Source: Hoyosella sp. YIM 151337
GTDB taxonomy: Bacteria; Actinomycetota; Actinomycetes; Mycobacteriales; Mycobacteriaceae
Reading direction: 5' to 3'
Assembly: GCF_026041215.1 (NCBI RefSeq)
Contig: NZ_JAPEIQ010000026.1
Coordinates: 186,001-250,000, forward strand
Length of the DNA stretch: 64,000 bases
Shown here: positions 42,101 through 50,843 of the stretch, piece by piece
Layout of the letters: every line of letters begins with the position of its first letter
Numbering within the stretch: the stretch's first letter is position 1
Translations under genes and position numbers: made by a program
The notes under the pieces: generated by a model
The model's input: only the letters and a program-made list of their open reading frames with translations
Told to the model about the DNA's origin: nothing
Database searches by the model: none

Positions 42101-43048
42101 ATGCCATCTGATCTTTTCGCCGAGCCCTCCGAGCCCAGTAAGCGCGCCCTCGATGCGTACTCACAGGTGGTGGTGGCCGTCGCACACGCCCTCACACCCC
42201 ACGTTGCGAGCATCAGACACCGGCGCGGCAGCGGCTCAGCCGTGGCGTTCACCGATGATGGCTTCCTTCTCACCAACGCGCATGTCGTGGGACGAGAAAC
42301 GAGCGGCACGGCAGTTGCGGCGGACGGCACCGAGTCGCGATTCGATCTTGTCGGCTCTGACCGGCTCTCCGATCTCGCAGTTATTCGCGCGCGCGGCGAC
42401 GGGCCACCCGCCGCGACTCTTGGCACTGCTGACGCACTCTTTGTCGGCGAACTCGTCGTTGCCGTCGGGAGTCCGCTCGGGCTTTCCGGCTCTGTGACCG
42501 CGGGCGTGGTCAGCGCGCTAGGCCGGTCCCTCCCCGCGCGGGACGGGCGGACAACCCGGCTGATCGAAGATGTCATTCAAACCGATGCCGCGCTGAACCC
42601 TGGCAACTCGGGCGGCGCGCTCGCGAACTCGGCGGGCGAGGTCGTCGGCATCAACACGGCGGTCGCCGGTATCGGCCTGGGGCTCGCGGTGCCGATTAAT
42701 CCAACCACTCAGCGGATTATTAGCACTCTTCTTGGCGAAGGCCGGGTGCGCCGGGCTTACCTGGGCATTGTGGGCGCACCTGCCCCCGTGCCGGCCCCGC
42801 TCGCGCAACGGACCGGGCGGCAGGCGGCGCTGCGGCTGGCAGAAGTCATTTCCGGTGGCCCCGCAGACGCCGCCGGACTCAAACCTGGAGATCTGTTGCT
42901 GAGTATCGCGCGCACGCCCGTGAGTACCGCCCAAGACATTCAGCGGCAACTCTTCGGCGAGGTGATCGGGGTGGCGCTGCCTGTCACCGTGCTACGCAAC
43001 GGCGCGATGGTGGACGTCATCGCGGTGCCTGCCGAGCTGACGACGTAA
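42101..43048 (+). CDS. HtrA/DegP-like trypsin-family serine protease with PDZ domain, no export signal seen
   Basis: A 315-residue protein with a chymotrypsin-fold protease domain carrying His61 (LTNAHVVG), Asp91 (SDLAVIR) and Ser170 (NPGNSGG), followed by one PDZ domain (about residues 220-310, GGPADAAGLKPGDLLLSI). HtrA proteases normally act in the periplasm or membrane. Here the N-terminus (MPSDLFAEPSEPSKRALDAY) has no hydrophobic segment, and the frame extension to 42014 adds none. It may therefore be cytosolic or exported differently. The start at 42101 has GTGAGG five bases upstream. Confidence 0.9.
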   Translation: MPSDLFAEPSEPSKRALDAYSQVVVAVAHALTPHVASIRHRRGSGSAVAFTDDGFLLTNAHVVGRETSGTAVAADGTESRFDLVGSDRLSDLAVIRARGDGPPAATLGTADALFVGELVVAVGSPLGLSGSVTAGVVSALGRSLPARDGRTTRLIEDVIQTDAALNPGNSGGALANSAGEVVGINTAVAGIGLGLAVPINPTTQRIISTLLGEGRVRRAYLGIVGAPAPVPAPLAQRTGRQAALRLAEVISGGPADAAGLKPGDLLLSIARTPVSTAQDIQRQLFGEVIGVALPVTVLRNGAMVDVIAVPAELTT

Positions 43049-43062
43049 CCCTAGATTGGGTG

Positions 43063-43437
43063 CTAAGTAATCGCCGCCTTCGCGTCCGCGAGGTTGTCGG
43101 CGGCGATGACTAGCCGGTTGTTCGTGGCCAGATACGCAAGAGTGATATTCACCTTGGCACTGCCGAGTTTACGAGCCACTTCACCGAGCATCCCTGGCTT
43201 GTCTTCCATACGGACAACCACGACCTCCTGTTCGGAGGTGACCTCGATACAGCCGGCTTTCAGCGCGCTAAAAGCGGCCTCGGGATCCGCAACGAGGACG
43301 TGAATTTCCGACCGCCCGCCACCGCTTTGCACGGCGCAGAAGCCTTCAATATTCACCCCGCCCGTGCCGAGAACCTCACCCACGTGGGCGAGTTCGCCTG
43401 GATGGTCATCGACAAGGATGGTGAGGTCCGTAGCCAT
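43063..43437 (-). CDS. Tandem ACT-domain protein
   Basis: A 124-residue protein built of two ACT domains (residues 1-65 and 66-124), each with the strand-helix-strand pattern and a DxPG-type turn (VDDHPGELAHV, MEDKPGMLGEV). ACT domains bind amino acids or other small ligands and regulate partner enzymes. The gene lies 31 bases downstream of the ACT-containing malic enzyme gene on the same strand, so it may be co-transcribed and modulate that enzyme (inference). The ATG at 43437 has GGAGG eight bases upstream. Confidence 0.85.
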   Translation of the reverse strand: MATDLTILVDDHPGELAHVGEVLGTGGVNIEGFCAVQSGGGRSEIHVLVADPEAAFSALKAGCIEVTSEQEVVVVRMEDKPGMLGEVARKLGSAKVNITLAYLATNNRLVIAADNLADAKAAIT

Positions 43438-43468
43438 AATCGACACCTCCGTTGTGAGTTCGAGGGCC

Positions 43469-44857
43469 TCAGGACGCGTGGGCGCGCGCTGCCTCCTTCA
43501 CTGCTTCTGCAACCGCTGGCGCGACCGCAGTGTCGAAGACACTCGGCACGATGAACGATGCATTGAGCCTGTCGCCGACGACATCGGCGATAGCGTCGGC
43601 TGCGGCAAGCATCATCGCCTCGTCGATATCCGTCGCGTGGGCGTCCAGAAGGCCCCTGAAAACTCCCGGGAAGGCGAGCACGTTGTTGATCTGGTTCGGA
43701 TAGTCGCTGCGGCCGGTGGCAACGACTGCCGCATGTTTGTGCGCCTCGACGGGGTCGATCTCTGGGTCTGGGTTGGCAAGCGCGAACACAATCGCGTCGT
43801 TCGACATGGTGGCGATATGTTCAGCAGTAAGCAGATTGGGGGCCGACACACCGATGAAAACGTCCGCGCCGGCGATTGCGTCCTGCAATGACCCGGTCAT
43901 GCGCGTCTTGTTTGTGTGCTCCGCGAGCCAGCGCAGATTGTCGTCCATTGTTTCGCGTCCCGGATGCACAATTCCTTCGATATCTGCCGCGATAATGTCG
44001 GCAGGTTTCTGCGGCAGAAGCAGCCGGATGATCGCGGAACCTGCGGCACCGGCGCCGCTCACGACAATTTTGCAGTCCGCCACCTCTTTACCGACGACAC
44101 GCAGTGCGTTGCGCAACGCCGCGGACACGCAAATTGCGGTGCCATGCTGATCATCGTGGAAGACCGGGATGTCGAGCAGTTGACGCAGCCGCGCTTCGAT
44201 CTCGAAGCACCGGGGCGCTGCGATGTCCTCGAGGTTGATTCCCGCGTAGACGGGCGCCAGCAGTTGCACCGTCCTGATGATCTCTTCAGTGTCTTGCGTA
44301 TCAAGGCAGACTGGCCAGGCATCGACGTCCGCAAACTTCTTGAAGAGGGCCGCTTTGCCTTCCATCACAGGAAGGGCCGCTGCCGGACCTATATTGCCCA
44401 GTCCGAGCACCGCTGAACCATCGGTGACCACTGCTACGGTATTGCGCTTGATAGTGAGCCGGCGCGCGTCTTCGGGGTTCTTCGCGATCGCCATGCACAC
44501 CCGCGCAACGCCGGGAGTGTAAGCGCGCGACAGATCGTCACGGTTGCGGAGACTTACCTTCGGTGCCACCTCCAGTTTGCCGCCCAAGTGAACCAGGAAC
44601 GTCCGGTCCGAGACTTTGCGCACATGGACGTCGGGAAGCGTGTTCAGCGCCGCTGTGACGTCCTCCGCGTGACCCGCAGACAAGACATTGACAGTGATAT
44701 CGATGACCATCGCATCCGCCTTCGAATCAACGATGTCGAATGCGGTGAGCACGCCTCCAGCCCGTCCCACCACTGTGGTGAGGTCCCCCGCGGCGCTCAC
44801 GGATGGTGGGACGTCAAGCCGGACAGTGATGGAATAGCCAGGACCCGGAACGGGCAT
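43469..44857 (-). CDS. NAD(P)-dependent malic enzyme with N-terminal ACT domain
   Basis: A 462-residue protein. An ACT-like domain (about residues 5-80, [20 protein letters not shown] ... IDITVNV) precedes the malic enzyme core: [38 protein letters not shown], metal-binding [22 protein letters not shown] and NAD motif SGAGAAGSA. It decarboxylates malate to pyruvate and CO2. The ACT domain suggests allosteric control. A perfect CRP/GlxR-type site lies 20 bases upstream of the ATG. A second malic enzyme without ACT lies at 53455-54636. The downstream gene encodes a tandem ACT protein. Confidence 0.93.
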   Translation of the reverse strand: MPVPGPGYSITVRLDVPPSVSAAGDLTTVVGRAGGVLTAFDIVDSKADAMVIDITVNVLSAGHAEDVTAALNTLPDVHVRKVSDRTFLVHLGGKLEVAPKVSLRNRDDLSRAYTPGVARVCMAIAKNPEDARRLTIKRNTVAVVTDGSAVLGLGNIGPAAALPVMEGKAALFKKFADVDAWPVCLDTQDTEEIIRTVQLLAPVYAGINLEDIAAPRCFEIEARLRQLLDIPVFHDDQHGTAICVSAALRNALRVVGKEVADCKIVVSGAGAAGSAIIRLLLPQKPADIIAADIEGIVHPGRETMDDNLRWLAEHTNKTRMTGSLQDAIAGADVFIGVSAPNLLTAEHIATMSNDAIVFALANPDPEIDPVEAHKHAAVVATGRSDYPNQINNVLAFPGVFRGLLDAHATDIDEAMMLAAADAIADVVGDRLNASFIVPSVFDTAVAPAVAEAVKEAARAHAS

Positions 44858-44877
44858 CAAACACCCCCAGCACTTGT

Positions 44878-44893
44878 TGTGAGTTAGATCACA
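44878..44893. promoter_or_regulatory. CRP/GlxR-type binding site upstream of the ACT-malic enzyme
   Basis: TGTGA-GTTAGA-TCACA is a perfect match to the CRP-family consensus TGTGA-N6-TCACA used by actinobacterial CRP/GlxR regulators. It ends 20 bases before the malic enzyme ATG, where binding would overlap the promoter or transcription start and probably repress. Confidence 0.75.
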
Positions 44894-44930
44894 TCAACGA
44901 TATCGTGTGTGGGGTTCGGTGTCCCGCACT

Positions 44931-45656
44931 TCACAGACCCGACTGGCTGCGCGCCCGCAGGAGCACAGCGTCGATCATCGCGGGGGTGAGCCGCCCCGTG
45001 AATGTGTTGTGCTGACTCGGGTGATAGCAGCCTAGGAGGGTCAGGAGGCGTCCATCCGGGTGCGAAACGGCACTTTCCGCACCATGCCCGAACTTTGGCC
45101 GTGGCCGGGGCAGCTCCCAGCCCGCACCAGCCAGTGTCGCGAGCAGCGCCTGCCACCCGAACGCGCCCAGCACAACGGCCACACGCAATGAGGGGCTGAG
45201 CAATTCGAGTTCACGCGCGAGATACGGCGCGCAGCGGTCCCTCTCTTCCGGCGTCGGCTTGTTCTCCGGCGGCGCGCAATGGACCGGCGCGACCAGACGC
45301 ACACCATGCAGTATCAGCCCGTCGTGTTTGCTAACCGACGCAGGCTGATTCGAAAAGCCCGTGCGATACAGCGCCGCGTACAGCACATCACCACTCTGAT
45401 CACCAGTGAACATCCGGCCCGTGCGGTTACCGCCATGCGCCGCAGGGGCCAGCCCCACTATCACTACGCGGGCCGAAGAGTCTCCGAAGCTCGGGACGCC
45501 GCGCGCCCAGTACGTGGCGCCGGCGAAACTCCGGCGTTTCACACGGCCGACATGCTCCCGCCATGCGACAAGTCGCGGGCACGCGCGGCAATCCGCCACC
45601 AGCGCATCAACGTCCTTGAGCGTTGCCGCATCTCGGGCACGGGCCGGCCAGTCCAT
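44931..45656 (-). CDS. Uracil-DNA glycosylase, family 5 (UdgB-like)
   Basis: A 241-residue protein. Four cysteines fit the family 4Fe-4S cluster (Cys23 and Cys26 in DCRACPRL, Cys127 in HCAPP, Cys142 in RCAPYL). The active-site motif GLAPAAHGGNRTGRMFTGD has Ala in place of the catalytic acid of other families, and CYHPSQHNTFTGRLT is the DNA-binding loop; together they define type-5 UDGs. It removes uracil and some other deaminated bases in base excision repair. The ATG at 45656 is preferred to the longer frame at 45719. Its promoter is separate from the neighbours. Confidence 0.93.
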   Translation of the reverse strand: MDWPARARDAATLKDVDALVADCRACPRLVAWREHVGRVKRRSFAGATYWARGVPSFGDSSARVVIVGLAPAAHGGNRTGRMFTGDQSGDVLYAALYRTGFSNQPASVSKHDGLILHGVRLVAPVHCAPPENKPTPEERDRCAPYLARELELLSPSLRVAVVLGAFGWQALLATLAGAGWELPRPRPKFGHGAESAVSHPDGRLLTLLGCYHPSQHNTFTGRLTPAMIDAVLLRARSQSGL

Positions 45657-45723
45657 GCAACCCGATGGTAGGCCGCCTGGGGAGGCCGCGGCGGGATTCC
45701 GGCAGTCCTCCCCAGGCACTACG

Positions 45724-46824
45724 TCAGTGCGACGCTAGCTCAGCAGCGCGCGGCCAGAATCCTGAGCCGCCCGAGCGCACCGCGTCAGCCATCCGGCGCT
45801 CCGCGATCCGGTCCGCAGCCTTCGCGGCCGGGACGCCTTCCGCGGCCGCCAGAGTGAACACCTCTTTCGTAGTCTCAAAGATCCGGCTGACCTTTCGCTT
45901 CGTACGCTCGAAGTCGAAGCCGTGCAGTTCATCCTCCACCATGACAACCCCGCCAGCATTCACGAGATAGTCCGGCGCATAAAGGATTCCGCGTTCGGCG
46001 AGGACGTCTTCGATACCGTCGTGGGCGAGCTGGTTGTTCGCGGCTCCGCACACAATCTTCGCGGTGAGCACTGGGACCGTTTCGTCGTTCAGCGCACCAC
46101 CGAGCGCACACGGCGCGTACACGTCGATGCCACATGCGATGAGCGCAGTCGCATCGGGGACAACCGTCACTTCTGGGTGAGCGTGCTTCACCCGTGCGAC
46201 GGCTTCCTCACTGACATCAGTGACCGTCACCGAAGCACCCTCGCTGAGCAGATGCCCGACGAGCAACGTCCCGACTTTGCCGACACCAGCGACGCCCACA
46301 CTGCGTCCGCGAAGCGAGGCGCTGCCCCACAGGAACTCCGCACTTGCGCGCATCCCCTGGTATACGCCGTAAGCAGTCATCACCGATGAATCGCCCGAGC
46401 CACCGTGCTGAGGTGATCGGCCCGTCACAAACCGGGTCTCTTCCCCGATCACATCCATGTCGCCCACGTACGTGCCGACGTCGCACGCGGTGATGTAGCG
46501 GCCACCAAGCGACTCGACGAAGCGGCCATACGCGCGCAGCAGGTCGTCAGTCTTGAGTAGCCGCGGATCGCCGATGATCACCGCCTTGCCGCCGCCGAGA
46601 GGGAGACCGGCCAGCGCATTTTTGTAGGCCATGCCCCGTGAAAGATTGAGCACATCGGTGAGTGCGTCAGCCTCGGATGCATAAGGGTAGAACCTCGTGC
46701 CACCCAGGGCCGGTCCGAGTGCGGTGGAATAGATACCGATGATCGCCTTCAAACCGGTCGCGGCGTCATGACAGAAAACAACCTGCTCATGACCGGTTTG
46801 GCGTTCGAAAACACCTCGAGTCAC
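45724..46824 (-). CDS. Glu/Leu/Phe/Val dehydrogenase (branched-chain amino acid dehydrogenase)
   Basis: A 366-residue dehydrogenase of the leucine/valine dehydrogenase group. Catalytic and substrate residues are Lys68 (GMAYKNA) and Lys80 (LGGGKAVI), the NAD domain has GVAGVGKVG, and the C-terminal signature includes CGAANNQL and PDYLVNAGG. It reversibly deaminates branched-chain amino acids to 2-oxoacids. The start is a GTG at 46824 with GGAGG seven bases upstream, and the longer frame is unsupported. A near-consensus CRP/GlxR site lies about 100 bases upstream, consistent with carbon-source control. Confidence 0.92.
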   Translation of the reverse strand: MTRGVFERQTGHEQVVFCHDAATGLKAIIGIYSTALGPALGGTRFYPYASEADALTDVLNLSRGMAYKNALAGLPLGGGKAVIIGDPRLLKTDDLLRAYGRFVESLGGRYITACDVGTYVGDMDVIGEETRFVTGRSPQHGGSGDSSVMTAYGVYQGMRASAEFLWGSASLRGRSVGVAGVGKVGTLLVGHLLSEGASVTVTDVSEEAVARVKHAHPEVTVVPDATALIACGIDVYAPCALGGALNDETVPVLTAKIVCGAANNQLAHDGIEDVLAERGILYAPDYLVNAGGVVMVEDELHGFDFERTKRKVSRIFETTKEVFTLAAAEGVPAAKAADRIAERRMADAVRSGGSGFWPRAAELASH

Positions 46825-46921
46825 TGTAGTGCCTCCACTTAGTCGTGGCGACCGCACGCTTGTGGCAGCGGCCGCACATTCTTGTATGACGGCCTCACCT
46901 TTAATGATCCGCCTTTTCTAG

Positions 46922-46937
46922 TGTGACAGCTATCACC
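46922..46937. promoter_or_regulatory. CRP/GlxR-type binding site upstream of the amino-acid dehydrogenase
   Basis: TGTGA-CAGCTA-TCACC matches the CRP-family consensus at nine of ten conserved positions. It is 98 bases upstream of the GTG start at 46824, a typical activator distance. Confidence 0.6.
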
Positions 46938-46968
46938 GCGGAAATCTCGCCTTGACTTTGCGCCGGGA

Positions 46969-48048
46969 CTAGGCGTGTCGCTCTCTTATCGCACTCGAAG
47001 GGGCGAGCACGGCGGTGTTCACCTCGATTCGGACCCAGTCCCCTGGACTCAATCCCGGCGGTGCGTAAGCGCGGCACTGCACTCCCGCCGTTTCCACCAC
47101 GTACACCACGTCGCGTCCCTGAAACAACGCATTGGCGACGATGCCCGTCAATGCGTCTCCTATCTCAGCAGGCGCGATGCTCACGCACTCCGGGCGCAGC
47201 GGGTAGACACCCTGCTGCCGGAACGCTATCGCCACGTCGCTGCCGTCCCACACAACCGCTCCCCGCCCCGCGGCCGGGCGAAACGCCGCGCCCGCCCAGT
47301 CTCCGGGTATGAGTGCAGCATTGCCGAGAAACTCCGCGACGAAGGGCGACGCTGGCTTCCTGTAGATGTCCGCAGGCGCTCCGATCTGCTCGATCTGCCC
47401 GTCGCGCATAACTGCGACCCGGTTCGCCATTGCCAGCGCCTCCGACTGGTCGTGCGTGACATACATAATCGACGCGCCGGTGCGCCGGTGGAGATTCTGG
47501 ATCTCCCTGCGCATGTCATCACGCAACGCGGCGTCGAGCGCCGAAAGCGGCTCGTCCATCAGAAGTCGCCGTGGATCCGCCGCGATCGCCCGCGCGAGCG
47601 CGACACGCTGACGCTGGCCGCCGGAGAGCTCATGCGGCCGGCGACTCGCGAGTTTCTGCAGGCCCGTTAATTCGAGAACCTCGCGTACGCGCGCTTCTGG
47701 CCGCGCCCGGAGGCTTTCCGGCAGCCCGCGCTGATGACGCAGCGGGAACCGGACGTGCTCCGCCACATCTAGATGCGGCCACAGTGCGAACGATTGAAAG
47801 ACCATCCCGAGGTGTCGCCGTTCCGGTGGGAGCACGCGACGCTCGTTCGCCACGGTGTGCCCGTCGAACGCGATCGTGCCAGCAGTTGGCGCCAGAAAAC
47901 CCGCCAGCAGCCGCAGCAGCGTGGTCTTGCCGCACCCGGAGGGGCCGAGAATGGCAAGGAACTCACCGTCGTCAACGGTCAGTGAAACGTCGTTCAGCGC
48001 CGTATGCCCACTGAACGTTTTTGTCAGGCCCACAACGTCAGTGGCCAC
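46969..48048 (-). CDS. ABC transporter ATP-binding protein, ferric iron/FbpC type
   Basis: A 359-residue ATPase with Walker A GPSGCGKT (residues 35-42), Q-loop FQSFALWP, signature LSGGQRQRVALARA, Walker B LLMDEPLSALD and H-loop YVTHDQSEA. A C-terminal TOBE-like domain (about residues 260-350) follows. It powers import through the fused permease encoded upstream. The start is a GTG with GGAGG close upstream. It overlaps the permease gene by 11 bases. The family includes Fe3+, putrescine and phosphonate importers. Iron is the most likely substrate given the permease type. Confidence 0.92.
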   Translation of the reverse strand: MATDVVGLTKTFSGHTALNDVSLTVDDGEFLAILGPSGCGKTTLLRLLAGFLAPTAGTIAFDGHTVANERRVLPPERRHLGMVFQSFALWPHLDVAEHVRFPLRHQRGLPESLRARPEARVREVLELTGLQKLASRRPHELSGGQRQRVALARAIAADPRRLLMDEPLSALDAALRDDMRREIQNLHRRTGASIMYVTHDQSEALAMANRVAVMRDGQIEQIGAPADIYRKPASPFVAEFLGNAALIPGDWAGAAFRPAAGRGAVVWDGSDVAIAFRQQGVYPLRPECVSIAPAEIGDALTGIVANALFQGRDVVYVVETAGVQCRAYAPPGLSPGDWVRIEVNTAVLAPSSAIRERHA

Positions 48049-49723
48049 GTGACCTCCCTGGGTTCAGATACCGCGCACAGATAAGCACCAGCAAACCCAT
48101 GACGCCGTATGCGATGAGCAAAAGAGTCGACAGCGCCGCGGCCAGTGGTGCACTGCCCGCGCGCTCGAAGCCCATCACGACGACTCCGACAGTTTGCGAA
48201 CCGGCTGAATAGAGTATCGCCGACACCGTTAACTCACTCATCGCGTTCACCGCAATGAGGAAGGCACCAGCGAGCAGACTTCCTGACAGCAGCGGAAGCA
48301 CCACCCGCCGCCAGGCTGTACCCGCACCTGCGCCACACGCGCGCGCCGCCTCAATCGTCGCCGGGTCCAGCGCCGCGAGCCCGGCAGCACTCGCGCGCAC
48401 CTGGAAGTACGCGAAGCGCGTCACATACGCGACCAGAAGGATGAGCCAGGTGCCGTAGATGCCCGGGTAAACCCCGGGGAACGGTTGCACCCACGCGAAA
48501 ATTGCGGCAAGAGCAACCACCACTCCGGGCAGCGCAAACGGTACAGCCACCGCGACATCGACGATCTTGGTGAGTGGTGACGGGTATCGCAGACGAGTGT
48601 ATGCAACGAACGTTCCAAGAACGAGACAGACGGCCACTGTCAGCACGGTTAACCGCGCGCTTACGGCCAGCGCGGTTCGGACGCTGCTGCTGTGGAGCAG
48701 GAACTCATAATGACGAAGCGTCAGGGTGTCCCAGGTCGCCGTGACACCCACGGCGCTTGACAACGAGCTGCGCACCATCGCGTACAGCGGCACGAAGCTC
48801 AGCACGGCCGCACCGCCGCCTACAGCGACCGCGACGGCGCTGCGGGCGCGTCCCAAGAAGACCCGTGGTGGCGCGTCCATTCGTACGTCGACATTGACTC
48901 CGCCCCGGCGCAACAGAAACCACTGCAGCGCGGTGCCCGCTAATGCGATTGCTCCGAGAAGGAGTGCGAGCACTGCGGCTCGGGTGAAGGCGGCCGGACC
49001 GAAGCCAATCACCTGCTGATAAATTGCCGTGCTGAGTACCTGAATATTCGCCGGTGTGCCCAGGAATGCGGGCACACCGAAGTTGTCCAGGCATGATAGG
49101 AACGCCAACAAGCCGCCGCCGGCGATCCCGGGCAGCGCGGCGGGCAGCGTCACGCGCACCGCCGCCGCGACCGGTCCCGCGCCACTTGCGCGCGCTGCGT
49201 GCTCGATCTCCGAAGGTATCGAGCGCAGCACGGCCACAACCAGCAGGTATACGATCGGCGCCGTCGTCAGCGCGAGGACGAACACAATACCGGCTCGGGT
49301 GTAGAGGTTGACGTCCAGGAAGCCGAGCGGGCCGTTTCGCCCGAATGTCCGCACCCATGCGAGCGCAACAACGTAGGACGGCAGCACAAAGGGCAACAGG
49401 ATGAGGATCTGAATCGCGCGTTTGCCCGGCACATCGGTGTACGCGATGAGCCACGCGAGCGCGACGCCCGCCACCGTGGCGATCGCCGTCGCGGCACCCG
49501 CGATGCCGAGTGTCGTACGCACGACCTCCCACGTCGTACGCGAAGCCAGTACCTCGCTGTACGCGCCGAACGCGATACCCTCCGTACCGGCGCTCAAGCG
49601 CAAGAGCCGCCAGATCGGCAGCACGAAGAACCACGCGATGACCACCAGGAGAATCGTGCGCGCGACACTCGATCGCGAGCGGGCAATTACCCCGTGGCGC
49701 GGGTGCAATCCCAGTGCAGGCAA
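48038..49723 (-). CDS. ABC transporter permease, FbpB-like with two fused membrane domains
   Basis: About 560 residues containing two BPD_transp_1 halves, each with the EAA loop (RASGAGPVAAAVRVTLP in the first, RACGAGAGTAWRRVVLP in the second) and around six helices each, as in ferric-iron FbpB/AfuB permeases. The start is uncertain. The frame opens at a TTG at 49777, overlapping the binding-protein gene by 47 bases. A TTG at 49723, just after that gene's stop, gives a more normal arrangement and is listed. It forms an operon with the binding lipoprotein and the ATPase. Confidence 0.9.
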   Translation of the reverse strand: MPALGLHPRHGVIARSRSSVARTILLVVIAWFFVLPIWRLLRLSAGTEGIAFGAYSEVLASRTTWEVVRTTLGIAGAATAIATVAGVALAWLIAYTDVPGKRAIQILILLPFVLPSYVVALAWVRTFGRNGPLGFLDVNLYTRAGIVFVLALTTAPIVYLLVVAVLRSIPSEIEHAARASGAGPVAAAVRVTLPAALPGIAGGGLLAFLSCLDNFGVPAFLGTPANIQVLSTAIYQQVIGFGPAAFTRAAVLALLLGAIALAGTALQWFLLRRGGVNVDVRMDAPPRVFLGRARSAVAVAVGGGAAVLSFVPLYAMVRSSLSSAVGVTATWDTLTLRHYEFLLHSSSVRTALAVSARLTVLTVAVCLVLGTFVAYTRLRYPSPLTKIVDVAVAVPFALPGVVVALAAIFAWVQPFPGVYPGIYGTWLILLVAYVTRFAYFQVRASAAGLAALDPATIEAARACGAGAGTAWRRVVLPLLSGSLLAGAFLIAVNAMSELTVSAILYSAGSQTVGVVVMGFERAGSAPLAAALSTLLLIAYGVMGLLVLICARYLNPGRSRGH

Positions 49724-49730
49724 GTCAGTC

Positions 49731-50759
49731 TCAGCTGGTTTCGTATATCGCCGCGAACCGCTCCTTAGCCTGTTCAATCCGGGCGGCTAGTGCAGCGGAA
49801 TCCCCCTGGAGCACAGTGAGTTGTCCGGCGCTACGCAGCCCTCCCGGCGGTTGTGTCTCAGGGTGCAGCGGTACATAACCGAGATCGGCAGCCACTTGTT
49901 GCCCCGCAGGGCTGAGAACGAAGTCGATGAACACACGCGCGGCGTCGCTGTCAGCACCCGATGCTGATAGCGCGATTGGTTCCGTGATGACGGGAACACC
50001 CTCATCGGGGTACGCGAAAGCCACCGGCGAGCCCTCAGCCGCGGCACGGATAGCCATGAAGTCGACTATCAGCCCATACTCGGCGTCTCCCGACGCGACG
50101 GATTCCAGAACCGCGCCGTTACCCTGTACGACCGTTGTCCGCGGTGCCAAATCTTCCCAGAATGTCCACCCGAACGCAGGGTCCTCGGACATGAGTGTCA
50201 CGTTGTAAGCGGCGGCACCCGAATACAGCGGACTCGGCATCACGACCGACTCGGCCTCCGCCAGTTCAAACCACGAGGCTGGCTCGGCCGCAACACTATC
50301 GGTGTTCACGACGAGCCCTGTGCTGATCAGTTTCGTGCCCGTGAAGTAACCGTCTGGATCCGCAAACTCGTGTGGCAGTTCGGCGGCCGCGGGACTCTGA
50401 TACGGCGACAGCAGGCCGTCGCCCCGCAGCGCCTGCATACTCACTTCGTCTGCTATGAGGAACACGTCACCGCCGAGTGCGTTGTTGGAATGCTCAGCGC
50501 GAGCGCGACCCAGTATTTCTTCCGTGCCCGACCGGAAAACGTCAACTGTCACGTCCGGATGTGCGGCGGTGAACGCGTCTACCAGCGCGGCGATGTCCTG
50601 ATCCGGCTGCGACGTGTACACGGTGACAGTCTGGGAGTTCCCCGCCCCCGAAGCACCGGCAGACATCGGATCGCTGCCCGGATCCCCGCAGCCGGCTGCG
50701 GTAAGAATGACACCAAATGTGCACAAGGAAACAAGAGTTCGAACTCTGCGTGTAGTCAC
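49731..50759 (-). CDS. ABC transporter substrate-binding lipoprotein, ferric iron type
   Basis: A 342-residue exported lipoprotein with signal VSLCTFGVILTAAGC and lipidation at Cys24. It belongs to the type-II binding-protein group (VTVYTSQPDQDIAALVDAFT, LISTGLVVNTD) that includes FbpA-like Fe3+ and related ligand-binding proteins. The conserved tyrosines expected for iron binding are partly visible (YSGAAAYNVT), so the ligand could also be a phosphonate or polyamine. It is the first gene of the importer operon. The GTG start is at 50759. No IdeR/DtxR iron box was found in the 84 bases upstream. Confidence 0.9.
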   Translation of the reverse strand: MTTRRVRTLVSLCTFGVILTAAGCGDPGSDPMSAGASGAGNSQTVTVYTSQPDQDIAALVDAFTAAHPDVTVDVFRSGTEEILGRARAEHSNNALGGDVFLIADEVSMQALRGDGLLSPYQSPAAAELPHEFADPDGYFTGTKLISTGLVVNTDSVAAEPASWFELAEAESVVMPSPLYSGAAAYNVTLMSEDPAFGWTFWEDLAPRTTVVQGNGAVLESVASGDAEYGLIVDFMAIRAAAEGSPVAFAYPDEGVPVITEPIALSASGADSDAARVFIDFVLSPAGQQVAADLGYVPLHPETQPPGGLRSAGQLTVLQGDSAALAARIEQAKERFAAIYETS

Positions 50760-50843
50760 GCCCCGAAGCTAGGCGCTCAGTGCCAAGGGAACATGAACTC
50801 GGAGTGACTGCGGCGGGAACGCTCAGGTGATCGCGTCAGACAT

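Noticed and set aside
50760-50843. Search for an iron box (IdeR/DtxR type) upstream of the iron-type ABC importer
   Set aside because: No TTAGG-type palindrome is visible, so iron regulation is not claimed.
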